8,019 nucleotides of DNA from Candidatus Methylomirabilota bacterium (GTDB taxonomy: Bacteria; Methylomirabilota; Methylomirabilia; Methylomirabilales; JACPAU01). Location: NCBI GenBank assembly GCA_016180705.1, contig JACPAU010000147.1, forward strand, positions 1 to 8,019, in the 5' to 3' direction. This document shows, piece after piece, positions 1 through 7,756 of this stretch (position 1 is the stretch's first letter; the number at the start of each line of letters is the position of its first letter). A model generated the notes under the pieces. It saw only the letters and a program-made list of their open reading frames with translations, was not told the origin of the DNA and did no database searches. Both the position numbers and the translations under genes were made by a program.

Positions 1-370
1 CCGCGCGGCCTCGCAGGCGCTCGGCCTGCCCACCTGGGACAAGCCGGCCATGCCCTGCCTGGCCTCCCGGTTTCCCTACGGGACGGCGATCAGCGCCGCC
101 GGCCTCAGGCAGGTCGAGCGGGCGGAGGCCATCCTGCGGCAGCACGGGTTCCGCGACCTCCGGGTCCGGCACTTCGGGGAGGCGGCCCGGATCGAGGTGG
201 CCCGCGAGGAACTCCCGCGGCTGCTCGAGCCGGCCCGGCGGGCGGCCGTGACGTCCGCGCTCCAGGGGCTGGGCTACCGGACGGTCACGGTGGACCCGGA
301 GGGCTTCCGCTCCGGGAGGCTGAACGCGGGGCACCGGCCCGCCGCGGCGGCCGGCGACTCGAGGGGATAG
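1..370 (+). CDS. larE: LarE, ATP-dependent sacrificial sulfur transferase (C-terminal part, 5' end outside window)
   Basis: This is the last ~122 residues of a protein whose family is usually about 270 residues; the frame is open from base 2 and stops at TAG 368-370. LarE activates its carboxylated pyridinium mononucleotide substrate with ATP and donates sulfur, in the founding member from one of its own cysteines, during synthesis of the nickel-pincer nucleotide (NPN). The family motif CLASRFPYG is present at about 56-82; its Cys is most likely the sacrificial sulfur donor. It is followed by the conserved VERAEAILRQHGF and ARIEVA segments and the typical C-terminal end (DPEGFRSGRLN). The N-terminal ATP-binding PP-loop lies outside the window. 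The stop is 3 bases before the next start, so the two genes are probably co-transcribed. larB and larC lie 2.5-5 kb away on the other strand, which supports the assignment. The family call is firm; activity cannot be judged from a fragment. Confidence 0.9.
   Translation, partial: RAASQALGLPTWDKPAMPCLASRFPYGTAISAAGLRQVERAEAILRQHGFRDLRVRHFGEAARIEVAREELPRLLEPARRAAVTSALQGLGYRTVTVDPEGFRSGRLNAGHRPAAAAGDSRG
361..366 (+). promoter_or_regulatory. Ribosome binding site of the response regulator gene, inside the larE 3' end
   Basis: The purine run GAGGGG ends 7 bases before ATG 374 and lies within the last codons of larE. This placement supports ATG 374 as the true start and suggests translation coupled to larE. 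Confidence 0.6.
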
Positions 371-373
371 CAG

Positions 374-2317
374 ATGGAAACGATCCTCGTCATTGACGAC
401 GAACTGTTCATGCGTCGCCTCTGCGACGACATGCTGGCCCTCCGGGGCTTCAAGGTCCTCACGGCGGAGAACGCCAAGGAGGGCCTGGCGAAGATCGAGA
501 AGGGCGGCATTGACGTCATCCTGCTGGACATCATGATGCCCGACCTCACGGGCATCGAGTTCCTCCCCGTCATCAAGAAGACCGATCCGGATGTCTTCGT
601 CATCATCATTACGGCGTATGCGTCCCTGGAGACCGCCATCGAGGCCCTGAAGAAGGGGGCCTACGACTACATCCGCAAGCCCTTCCGGCCGCACGAACTC
701 TACCACTCGGTGGACAAGGCGATCGGGCGGCGGCGGATCGAGCTGGAGAACAAGCGGCTCCTGCAGGACCTGCAGGGGAAGGTGAAGGAACTCTCCACGC
801 TGAATCGGGTCGGGAAGTACATCCACTCCCTCCTGGAGATCGACCGCCTCCTCGAGAAGATCGTCCTCTCCATCGCGGCCGTGATGGGGGTGGAGATCGT
901 CTCCATCATGCTGGTGGACAAGGAGACGAACGAGATGACGATCCGGGCGTCCACGGGGCTCCCGGAGGACGTCGTCAAGACGACCCGGCAGCCGGTGGGG
1001 ACCGGCATCGCCGGCTGGGTGGCGGAGAAGGGGGAGCCCCTGCTCATCAACGACGTCGAGAAGGACCCGCGCTTCAACAAGATGGTCAGCGACGCCAAGT
1101 ACAAGACGAAATCGCTCCTGAGCGTCCCGCTGGTGAGCAAGGGGGGAGTCCTGGGCGTCATCAACGTCAACCGGAAGACCTCCGGGGAGACGTTCACCGA
1201 CCACGACCTGCAGTTGCTCGCCACCTTCAGCAGCCAGGCGGCGGCCGCGATCGAGAACGCGGACCTGTACGCCCGGGTGAAGAACTTCAACGCCGAGCTG
1301 GAGGAGAAGGTCCGGCAGGCGACGGCCGAACTGGCGCAGCGGAACCGGGAGCTGGAGCGGGCGCACGCGGAGTTGCGGGAGAACTACGTGAATACGCTCC
1401 GCTCCCTCGTGGCGACCCTCGAGGCCCGGGACGAGTACACCCGGAACCACTCGGAGCGGGTCACCCGACTCGCGAGCCTCATCGCCAAGGAGATGGGGTT
1501 CACCGAGAAGCAAATGAGCGCGCTCCGGATCGGGGGGATGCTCCACGACGTGGGGAAGATCGGGGTCCCGGACGAGATCCTCAAGAGCGCCGACAAGATG
1601 ACGCCGGAGCAGCGGCGGCTGATGGAGAGCCACCCGGAGATCGGGGCGCGGATCGTGGAGCCGATCCCGTTCCTCCGGGGGGTGAAGGAGATCATCTACC
1701 AGCACCAGGAGCGCTACGACGGCAGCGGCTACCCCCAGGCGCTGAAGGGCGAGGCGATCGTCCCCGAGGCCCGGGTCCTCGCGGTCGCGGACGCCTACGA
1801 CGCCATGATCTCCCGGCGGCGGTACCGCAGCAAGGTCTACACCCACCCGGAGGTCGTGGAGGAGCTGAAGCGCGCGGCCGGGGCCCAGCTCGACCCGACC
1901 GCCGTGGCGGCCTTCTGCCGGCTCGATCAGGCGGCGGTGGAGGCCCTGTACGCCGGGGTCGCGCCCGCCTCCGAGCCGCCCCGCGGGACGACGGGAGTGC
2001 AGGGGCGGCCGGCCCCTCCTCCGGAGGCGCCCCCGCGGCCGCTGGCCCCCGCCCCCGTCATGGCGCCGCCGCCGCCGGAGCCCGGCCCTCGGCCCGCATC
2101 GGCCCCGGCGCCTGCGGTGGTCGCCGCGCCGGCCCCCCGCCCCGTGGACGGCCAGGACACCGTCCAGTGCCAGTGCCCCAAGTGCCAGGCCTCCTTCCGG
2201 ATCAAGGCCGCGGCGATCCCGCCCGGGGGAGCCCGGATCCGCTGCCCGCGGTGCGGCGAAGGCATCCCGGTCCGCCCCGCCGGCGGCAGCGCCGGCCGCA
2301 TCGCCTTCGTGACCTGA
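374..2317 (+). CDS. Response regulator with REC, GAF and HD-GYP domains plus C-terminal MJ0042-type zinc ribbon (probable c-di-GMP phosphodiesterase)
   Basis: This 647-residue cytoplasmic signalling protein has no signal peptide or membrane segment. Residues 1-120 are a complete receiver domain: acidic pair D8/D9, phospho-acceptor D52, T80 and K102. Residues ~150-297 are a GAF sensor domain. Residues ~298-336 are a charged coiled-coil linker. Residues ~337-520 are an HD-GYP domain with H359, H391-D392, K395, H420, H444, D473 and G452-Y453-P454. HD-GYP domains hydrolyse c-di-GMP, so phosphorylation and GAF ligand binding probably control second-messenger turnover. Two positions are unusual: the HHE motif reads H444-Q445-E446, and Y355 sits four residues before H359. 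Residues ~530-595 are a Pro/Ala-rich linker. The end is a zinc ribbon of the MJ0042 type with C601-x2-C604 and C624-x2-C627. No partner histidine kinase is visible. The gene directly follows larE, and a hairpin terminator follows it. Domain calls are firm; phosphodiesterase activity is inferred. Confidence 0.93.
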   Translation: METILVIDDELFMRRLCDDMLALRGFKVLTAENAKEGLAKIEKGGIDVILLDIMMPDLTGIEFLPVIKKTDPDVFVIIITAYASLETAIEALKKGAYDYIRKPFRPHELYHSVDKAIGRRRIELENKRLLQDLQGKVKELSTLNRVGKYIHSLLEIDRLLEKIVLSIAAVMGVEIVSIMLVDKETNEMTIRASTGLPEDVVKTTRQPVGTGIAGWVAEKGEPLLINDVEKDPRFNKMVSDAKYKTKSLLSVPLVSKGGVLGVINVNRKTSGETFTDHDLQLLATFSSQAAAAIENADLYARVKNFNAELEEKVRQATAELAQRNRELERAHAELRENYVNTLRSLVATLEARDEYTRNHSERVTRLASLIAKEMGFTEKQMSALRIGGMLHDVGKIGVPDEILKSADKMTPEQRRLMESHPEIGARIVEPIPFLRGVKEIIYQHQERYDGSGYPQALKGEAIVPEARVLAVADAYDAMISRRRYRSKVYTHPEVVEELKRAAGAQLDPTAVAAFCRLDQAAVEALYAGVAPASEPPRGTTGVQGRPAPPPEAPPRPLAPAPVMAPPPPEPGPRPASAPAPAVVAAPAPRPVDGQDTVQCQCPKCQASFRIKAAAIPPGGARIRCPRCGEGIPVRPAGGSAGRIAFVT

Positions 2318-2344
2318 GGGCGCCCGGCGACCCCGCGCCGGCCG

Positions 2345-2385
2345 AAAACAGCGCGGCCACCCTTCCGGGTGGCCGCTCGTGTTTT
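2345..2385. terminator. Bidirectional Rho-independent terminator between convergent genes
   Basis: GCGGCCACCC (2353-2362) and GGGTGGCCGC (2367-2376) form a perfect 10-bp stem with a TTCC loop. The stem is flanked by AAAACA (2345-2350) and TGTTTT (2380-2385), so both strands give a GC-rich stem followed by a short U-rich tract. It lies between the stop of the response regulator (2317, +) and the stop of glutamate dehydrogenase (2401, -), where one terminator can serve both transcripts. The U tract is short (4 bases), so efficiency is uncertain. Confidence 0.8.
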
Positions 2386-2400
2386 CCGGGGAGCCTTTCG

Positions 2401-3642
<1,242 letters not shown>

Positions 3643-3646
3643 GCGC

Positions 3647-4900
3647 CTATCCCCCGCTCTCCAGATGCGCCCGGGCCGCGGCCCGGGCCGCCTCCAGCAC
3701 CATCCGGACCGGGACCCCCGCGGCCGCCGCGACCCGCCGGCAGTCCTCGAACTCCGGGCTCGCCTGGATTCGCCGCTCCCCGAGGCGCCCCACCTTCACC
3801 GCAACCGGGCCGTAGGGAGTCTCGACCGTCCGGATCTCGCGCGCGAGCTTCAGGCGCGTCCGCCGGCTCACCCGCAGGCCGAACGTCGTGCTCCCCTGGA
3901 GGATGAGGGGGGCGAGGCGCCCCTCCGCCCCCGCCTCGGCGAGCACGGTGAGGACCGTGGCCGGCCGGGACTTCTTCATCACGACCGGCGTCAGGTACAC
4001 GTCCAGCGCCCCCGCGGCGAACAACTCCTCCATCAGCGGCTCGAAGAGTTGCGGACTCATGTCGTCAATGTTGGCCTCGAGGACGGCGACCTCGTCCGAG
4101 GCCGCAGCCTCGGGGGCGTCTCCGACGAGGAGCCGGAGGCAGTTCGGTTGGCCGGCGAGTTCCCGCGTCCCCGCCCCGTACCCGACGGCTCGGACCGTGA
4201 GCAGCGGCGGCGGCCCGAAAGCGGCGGCGACGGTGGCCAGGACGGCCGCCCCCGTCGGCGTCGTGAGCTCGGCCTCCACCGCGCTGCCGTAGCAGGGGAT
4301 GCCCTTCAGCAGTTCCAACGTGCCCGGGGCCGGGACCGGCAGTGTCCCGTGGGCCGTCGCGACCGTCCCGCCGCCCAGGTTGAGGGGCGAGGCCTCGATC
4401 CGGTCGGCGCCGAGGGCCGCGAGGCCCGCGACGGCCCCGACCACGTCGGCGATGGCGTCACGCGCCCCGACCTCGTGGAAGTGCACGGCCTCCGGCGAAC
4501 TGCCGTGGACCGCCGCCTCGGCCGCGGCCAGGCGGGTGAAAATCGCCGCGGCCCGCTCGCGCGTGGGTGCGGGGAGGCGGCTCTTGTGCAGGATCTCGAG
4601 GATGTCCGGGAGGCGCCGGTGCAGGTGCGCGCCGCCGTGCGCGTGCCCGTGCCGCGTCGCGCGGGCGGGGTCCACGAGCCCCGGGTCGGTGCCCCCGGAC
4701 GGCTCGCCGGTCAGCACATCCACCTTCGTCGCGGCGAGGCCGCCCCGCGTTACCTTTCGCGCCTCGATCCCCAGGCCGGGGAGATCGAGCGCCGCCACGG
4801 CCTCCTTGAGGACCGTGAGCGGGACGCCGGCGTCCACCAGCGCCCCCAGGATCATGTCGCCGGCCACGCCCGAGAAGCAGTCGAAATAGGCGATGCGCAT
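3647..4900 (-). CDS. larC: LarC, nickel-inserting enzyme of nickel-pincer cofactor synthesis
   Basis: LarC is the CTP-dependent cyclometallase that inserts nickel into the dithio-dicarboxylated pyridinium nucleotide made by LarB and LarE, giving the NPN cofactor. This 417-residue protein is full length for the family (formerly DUF111). The N-terminus MRIAYFDCFSGVAGDM is the family signature. A His-rich stretch at about residues 83-95 (HGHAHGGAHLH) could bind nickel. Further family motifs are EAVHFHEVGARDAIADVVG, LNLGGGTV, ELTTPTGAA, EANIDDMSPQ and VVMKKSRPA. In Lactobacillus plantarum larC is split into two frames joined by programmed frameshifting; here it is one unbroken frame. ATG 4900 begins exactly at the family N-terminus, but the ribosome site is weak. 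It lies 8 bases after larB and 4 bases before gdhA, so it is the middle gene of a three-gene operon. Confidence 0.95.
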   Translation of the reverse strand: MRIAYFDCFSGVAGDMILGALVDAGVPLTVLKEAVAALDLPGLGIEARKVTRGGLAATKVDVLTGEPSGGTDPGLVDPARATRHGHAHGGAHLHRRLPDILEILHKSRLPAPTRERAAAIFTRLAAAEAAVHGSSPEAVHFHEVGARDAIADVVGAVAGLAALGADRIEASPLNLGGGTVATAHGTLPVPAPGTLELLKGIPCYGSAVEAELTTPTGAAVLATVAAAFGPPPLLTVRAVGYGAGTRELAGQPNCLRLLVGDAPEAAASDEVAVLEANIDDMSPQLFEPLMEELFAAGALDVYLTPVVMKKSRPATVLTVLAEAGAEGRLAPLILQGSTTFGLRVSRRTRLKLAREIRTVETPYGPVAVKVGRLGERRIQASPEFEDCRRVAAAAGVPVRMVLEAARAAARAHLESGG

Positions 4901-4908
4901 GGAGATCT

Positions 4909-5548
4909 CTAGGCGCCGAGCGCGTTGATCCGGTGCGCGAGGACCCCGGCCCCGAACCCGTTGTCAATGTTCACCACGGCGACGCCGGCGGCGCAGGAGT
5001 TGAGCATCGTGAGAAGGGCCGCGAGGCCGGCGAGGGAGGTCCCGTACCCGACGCTGGTGGGAACCGCGACGAGCGGGCGGTCCGTGAGGCCGCCGACGAG
5101 ACTGGGGAGGACGCCGTCCATCCCGGCGACGGCGACCAGGACGCGGGCGCCGCGCAACCGCTCGGTGTGGGCGAGCAGCCGGTGGAGCCCCGCTACCCCC
5201 ACGTCGTGGACCGTCTCCACGTGGCTCCCGAGGAGGTCCGCCGTGACGGCGGCCTCCTCGGCCACCGGGATGTCGGCCGTCCCGGCGGTAAGGACCAGGA
5301 CCCGCCCCACCCGCCGCCCGTCGTCGTTCCGCGAGCAGGCGCTCGGCGATGCCGGCCACCTGCTCCGGGCTCTTCCCCTCGCAGAAGATGACCTCGGGGA
5401 AGCCCTGCCGCACCGCCCGGTGGGTGTCCACCGTGGCGTAGGGGAGGGAGTCGAAGGGGAGGGACTTCAGGCGGGTGAGGGCTTCCTCGATGCCGGTCCT
5501 GCCGGCCTGGACGGCCTCGAGCAACTGCCGGACGGTCTCGAGGTCCAC
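4909..5548 (-). pseudogene. larB: larB, frameshifted and lacking about 40 internal residues (or sequence error)
   Basis: LarB catalyses the first step of NPN synthesis, carboxylating and hydrolysing nicotinic acid adenine dinucleotide. Both ends are well conserved. From GTG 5548 the first ~76 residues match the family N-terminus ([48 protein letters not shown]). The PurE-like catalytic domain is intact from about 5307 to TAG 4909-4911 ([41 protein letters not shown], and [19 protein letters not shown] with the likely catalytic Cys). The halves are in different frames (a +1 shift) and meet in a GC-rich stretch at 5305-5325. Intact homologs are about 250 residues; this span codes for only ~212, so roughly 40 linker residues are missing. 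The start is supported by AGGGAGG 5 bases upstream. GTG 5310 could start the catalytic domain alone (133 residues). The protein cannot be made full length as read. A real mutation, an assembly collapse or recoding are all possible. Confidence 0.85.
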
Positions 5549-5553
5549 CCTCG

Positions 5554-5560
5554 CCTCCCT
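5554..5560 (-). promoter_or_regulatory. Ribosome binding site fixing the larB GTG start
   Basis: The minus strand reads AGGGAGG, then 5 bases, then GTG at 5548. It is the strongest Shine-Dalgarno-like site I found in the window and places the start exactly at the conserved larB N-terminus. Confidence 0.65.
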
Positions 5561-5580
5561 GAAGTGACGCCGCGACGAAG

Positions 5581-5609
5581 AGCGTAGCACAGCAGTAAGT
5601 GGCGGCCAA
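5581..5609 (-). promoter_or_regulatory. Candidate sigma-70-type promoter of the larB-larC-gdhA operon
   Basis: On the minus strand, TTGGCC (complement of 5604-5609) and TACGCT (complement of 5581-5586) are separated by 17 bases. They match the -35 and -10 consensus at 4/6 and 3/6. The predicted transcription start would be about 25-30 bases before the larB GTG, leaving room for the AGGGAGG ribosome site. In DNA this GC-rich the position is suggestive only. Confidence 0.35.
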
Positions 5610-5626
5610 GAGCGAACCTCCCGGGC

Positions 5627-5656
5627 TTGCGACACGGTGCGCCCGTGTGTCATAGT
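5627..5656 (+). promoter_or_regulatory. Candidate queG promoter with an inverted repeat in its spacer
   Basis: TTGCGA (5627-5632) and CATAGT (5651-5656), 18 bases apart, each match the sigma-70 consensus at 4/6. The predicted transcription start falls at about 5663, the A of the first good queG ATG. Within the spacer, ACACGG (5632-5637) and CCGTGT (5643-5648) form a 6-bp inverted repeat with a 5-base centre, which could be an operator or chance. Together with the candidate larB promoter this makes 5549-5662 a divergent control region. Confidence 0.35.
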
Positions 5657-5662
5657 CTTACC

Positions 5663-6850
5663 ATGCGTCCGCGGCCGATGGAGCCCACCACGGAGCCAGA
5701 GCGCCTCGCGCGCCTGGTCAAGGACCTGGGGCGGCAGCAGGGGTTCGACCTGGTGGGCATCTCGCCGGCCAGCCCGCCGCCCCACGAGGCCTCGTTCGCC
5801 GAGTGGCTGAAGGAGGGCTACGCCGGCGAGATGGCCTACCTGCCCCGGACCGAGGCCAAGCGCCGGCACCCGGGCTCCTTCCTCCCCTGGGCGAAGTCGG
5901 TCATCTCGGTTGCCCTGAACTACTACTCCCCCTTCCAGCGGCCGACATCGAACGAGGGGCTGAGGGGTTGGATCGCCCGCTACGCCTGGGGCGACGACTA
6001 CCACGGGATCATGGAGGAGCGCCTCGCCGCCTTGCACCGGGCCCTGGAGGAGGCGCTGGCCCACCCGGTGCGGGCCCGCCCCTACGTGGACGCCGGGCCC
6101 GTCCTGGAGCGGGACTTCGCCGCCCGCGCCGGCATCGGCTGGTTCGGGAAGAACACGAACCTCCTCTCCACCGAGATCGGCTCCTACTTCTTCCTGGGGG
6201 AACTCTTCACCGACCTGGACCTGGCGCCGGATACGCCGATCCGGGACCGCTGCGGCCAGTGCACCCTGTGCCTCCAGGCCTGCCCGACCAACGCCTTCGT
6301 GGGGCCCTACGTCCTGGATGCCCGCCGCTGCATCTCGTACCTGACGATCGAACTCAAGGGGGCGATCCCGCGCGACCTCCGCCCCCTCGTCGGCATCCAC
6401 GTCTTCGGCTGCGACATCTGCCAGGAGGTCTGCCCCTACAACACGAAGCCGCCCGTCAGCACCGAGGCCGCCTTCTTCCCCCGCGAGGGCCTGCACGCCC
6501 CCGACCTCCTGCCGCTCCTGGCCCTGACCGAGGAGGAGTTCCGGACCCGCTTCCGGAACAGCCCTATCACCCGGGCCAAGCGTCGGGGCTTCTTCCGCAA
6601 CGTCTGCGTGGCCCTCGGTAACCTCCGCGACCCGTCCGCCATTCCCGGGCTCACTGCCGCCCTCGCCGACCCCGAGCCTCTCGTCCGCGGCCACGCCGCC
6701 TGGGCCCTCGGCCAGATCGGGGGCGCAGCTGCCGCGGCGGCCCTCGAGGCGGCCGCCTCCCGCGAGCCCGACCCCGCGGTCCGGGAGGAAATACAGGCCG
6801 CCCTGGCTGCCCTCCCCGCCCAGTCCGTGAGCACGCCCCGGCCGGGTTGA
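5663..6850 (+). CDS. queG: QueG, epoxyqueuosine reductase with C-terminal HEAT repeats
   Basis: QueG reduces epoxyqueuosine to queuosine, the last step of the wobble modification at position 34 of GUN-anticodon tRNAs. It uses cobalamin and two [4Fe-4S] clusters in the cytoplasm. Numbering from ATG 5663 gives 395 residues. D143 in YVDAGPVLER is the conserved catalytic acid. AGIGWFGKNTNLL is the family cobalamin-region motif. The ferredoxin-like cysteines are C197-x2-C200-x2-C203-x3-C207-P, then C223, then C250-x2-C253-x3-C257-P. All are present, so the enzyme looks intact. Residues ~310-390 form HEAT-like helical repeats (RNVCVALGNLRDP, RGHAAWALGQIGG), a known C-terminal extension in this family that helps hold tRNA. 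The frame opens at TTG 5627, but 5663 is preferred because 5627 lies in the likely promoter; ATG 5678 is also possible. None of these starts has a clear Shine-Dalgarno site. It is divergent from larB and followed by a HAD gene on the same strand. Confidence 0.94.
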   Translation: MRPRPMEPTTEPERLARLVKDLGRQQGFDLVGISPASPPPHEASFAEWLKEGYAGEMAYLPRTEAKRRHPGSFLPWAKSVISVALNYYSPFQRPTSNEGLRGWIARYAWGDDYHGIMEERLAALHRALEEALAHPVRARPYVDAGPVLERDFAARAGIGWFGKNTNLLSTEIGSYFFLGELFTDLDLAPDTPIRDRCGQCTLCLQACPTNAFVGPYVLDARRCISYLTIELKGAIPRDLRPLVGIHVFGCDICQEVCPYNTKPPVSTEAAFFPREGLHAPDLLPLLALTEEEFRTRFRNSPITRAKRRGFFRNVCVALGNLRDPSAIPGLTAALADPEPLVRGHAAWALGQIGGAAAAAALEAAASREPDPAVREEIQAALAALPAQSVSTPRPG

Positions 6851-6918
6851 CCCCCCCTGCGCGTGTATTGAGCTCGCCCGGGCCCCGCGTTCACTATCGT
6901 CAGGCCGGAGCGTTCCGC

Positions 6919-7746
6919 ATGAAGGAGACGGCCGTGGTCCCCTGGCGGGAGTTCGACGCGTTCTTGCTCGACCTGGACGGTGTCGTCTACCTCGGCGGCG
7001 CGGCGATCCCGGGGGCCGCCGAGACGGTCGCGGCCCTGCGCGCCGCCGGGAAGGCGCTCCGGTTCCTCACCAACGATCCCCGCTTCTCGGTGGCGGAACT
7101 GGCCGCGAAGCTCCGTGGGCTCGGGATCGCGGCCGACGCCGACGAGATCTTCCCATCGGGGCGCGTCCTGGCGCGGCACCTGGAGGAGGCGGATCTTGGC
7201 GGCCGGACCGCCTACGTAGTGGGGACCGCGGCGCTGAAGGAGGAGATGGCCGCTGCGGGGCTGCAGCTGCTAGAGGGGGAGGCCGCGCGCCACGCGGAAG
7301 TCGTCGTAGTCGGCGGGCACAACAGCCTGGGGTATCAGGAAGTGCGGCTCGCGGCCCAGGCCGTCCGGAACGGTGCCGCCTTCTACGCCACCGGTCGGGA
7401 CGCGACCTTCCCCATGCCGGACGGCCCCTGGCCCGCCACAGGGGCGATGCTGGCCGCGGTCGAAGTGGCGTCGGGAAAGCGGGCCGTCGTGGCCGGGAAG
7501 CCCGAGCCGCTCATGTTCGAGGTGGCCTGTCGCGACTTCGCTGACCGGAGGAAGGTAGCGGTGGTGGGGGATACCCTCGAGAGCGACATCGTCGGGGGCA
7601 AGAAAGTTGGCTGCGTGACGATCCTGGTCCTGAGCGGTTCGACCAAGCCAGAGGACCTGGCCGCCTCCCCCGTCAAACCTGACTACGTCCTCCCCTCTCT
7701 CGCCGCCCTCGTCAGCGGCGGCTCGGGGCCTTCCGCCATGCGATGA
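6919..7746 (+). CDS. HAD-IIA family hydrolase (NagD / p-nitrophenyl phosphatase-like)
   Basis: This 275-residue cytoplasmic phosphatase belongs to the HAD superfamily with a C2 cap. Family members dephosphorylate small substrates such as phosphoglycolate, nucleotides, pyridoxal phosphate or sugar phosphates; the substrate here cannot be told. Motif I is D18-L-D20-G-V-V-Y (nucleophile and general acid). Motif II is T51-N52-D53-P54, where TNN followed by a small residue is usual. Motif III is K194 in AGKPEPLMFE. Motif IV is GD218-TLES-D223. The cap lies between motifs II and III (about residues 75-190) and includes VVVVGGHNSLGY and YATGRDATFP. ATG 6919 is chosen because GGAG (6907-6910) lies 8 bases upstream and the protein then begins just before motif I. 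The frame is also open from TTG 6847, which overlaps the queG stop and would add 24 non-family residues. The 68-base gap from queG suggests possible co-transcription. The next gene converges on it. Confidence 0.88.
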   Translation: MKETAVVPWREFDAFLLDLDGVVYLGGAAIPGAAETVAALRAAGKALRFLTNDPRFSVAELAAKLRGLGIAADADEIFPSGRVLARHLEEADLGGRTAYVVGTAALKEEMAAAGLQLLEGEAARHAEVVVVGGHNSLGYQEVRLAAQAVRNGAAFYATGRDATFPMPDGPWPATGAMLAAVEVASGKRAVVAGKPEPLMFEVACRDFADRRKVAVVGDTLESDIVGGKKVGCVTILVLSGSTKPEDLAASPVKPDYVLPSLAALVSGGSGPSAMR

Positions 7747-7756
7747 ACTGCGCCCG

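Noticed and set aside
2041..2160. Short-period GC-rich repeat coding for Pro/Ala
   Set aside because: It is an in-frame, irregular protein linker without exact repeat units. It is better read as a disordered tether than as a DNA repeat.
5300..5330. Programmed ribosomal frameshift in larB, by analogy with larC of L. plantarum
   Set aside because: I see no clear slippery site or stop codon at the junction, and about 40 family residues are absent. Recoding alone would not restore a normal protein, so deletion or assembly error is more likely.
5193..5609. Third minus-strand frame through larB, considered as a bridge between its two halves
   Set aside because: The translation there (Gly/Arg/Pro-rich) has no LarB-like residues, so it does not supply the missing linker. 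A simple one-base error cannot restore it; sequence is missing.
4964..6694. Minus-strand open frame of 576 codons antisense to queG and running into larB
   Set aside because: Only the short section matching the LarB N-terminus (about 5548-5320) is meaningful. The rest is antisense to queG, and its low-complexity composition is typical of shadow frames in GC-rich DNA.
6868..6897. TTGAGC-N18-CACTAT as a separate promoter for the HAD gene
   Set aside because: The -10 match is poor (3/6) and the predicted start would fall only a few bases before the ribosome site. Co-transcription with queG is at least as likely.
7747..7756. Terminator between the convergent HAD gene and the last minus-strand gene
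   Set aside because: Only 10 bases separate the stops, and I found no stem with a T tract there.
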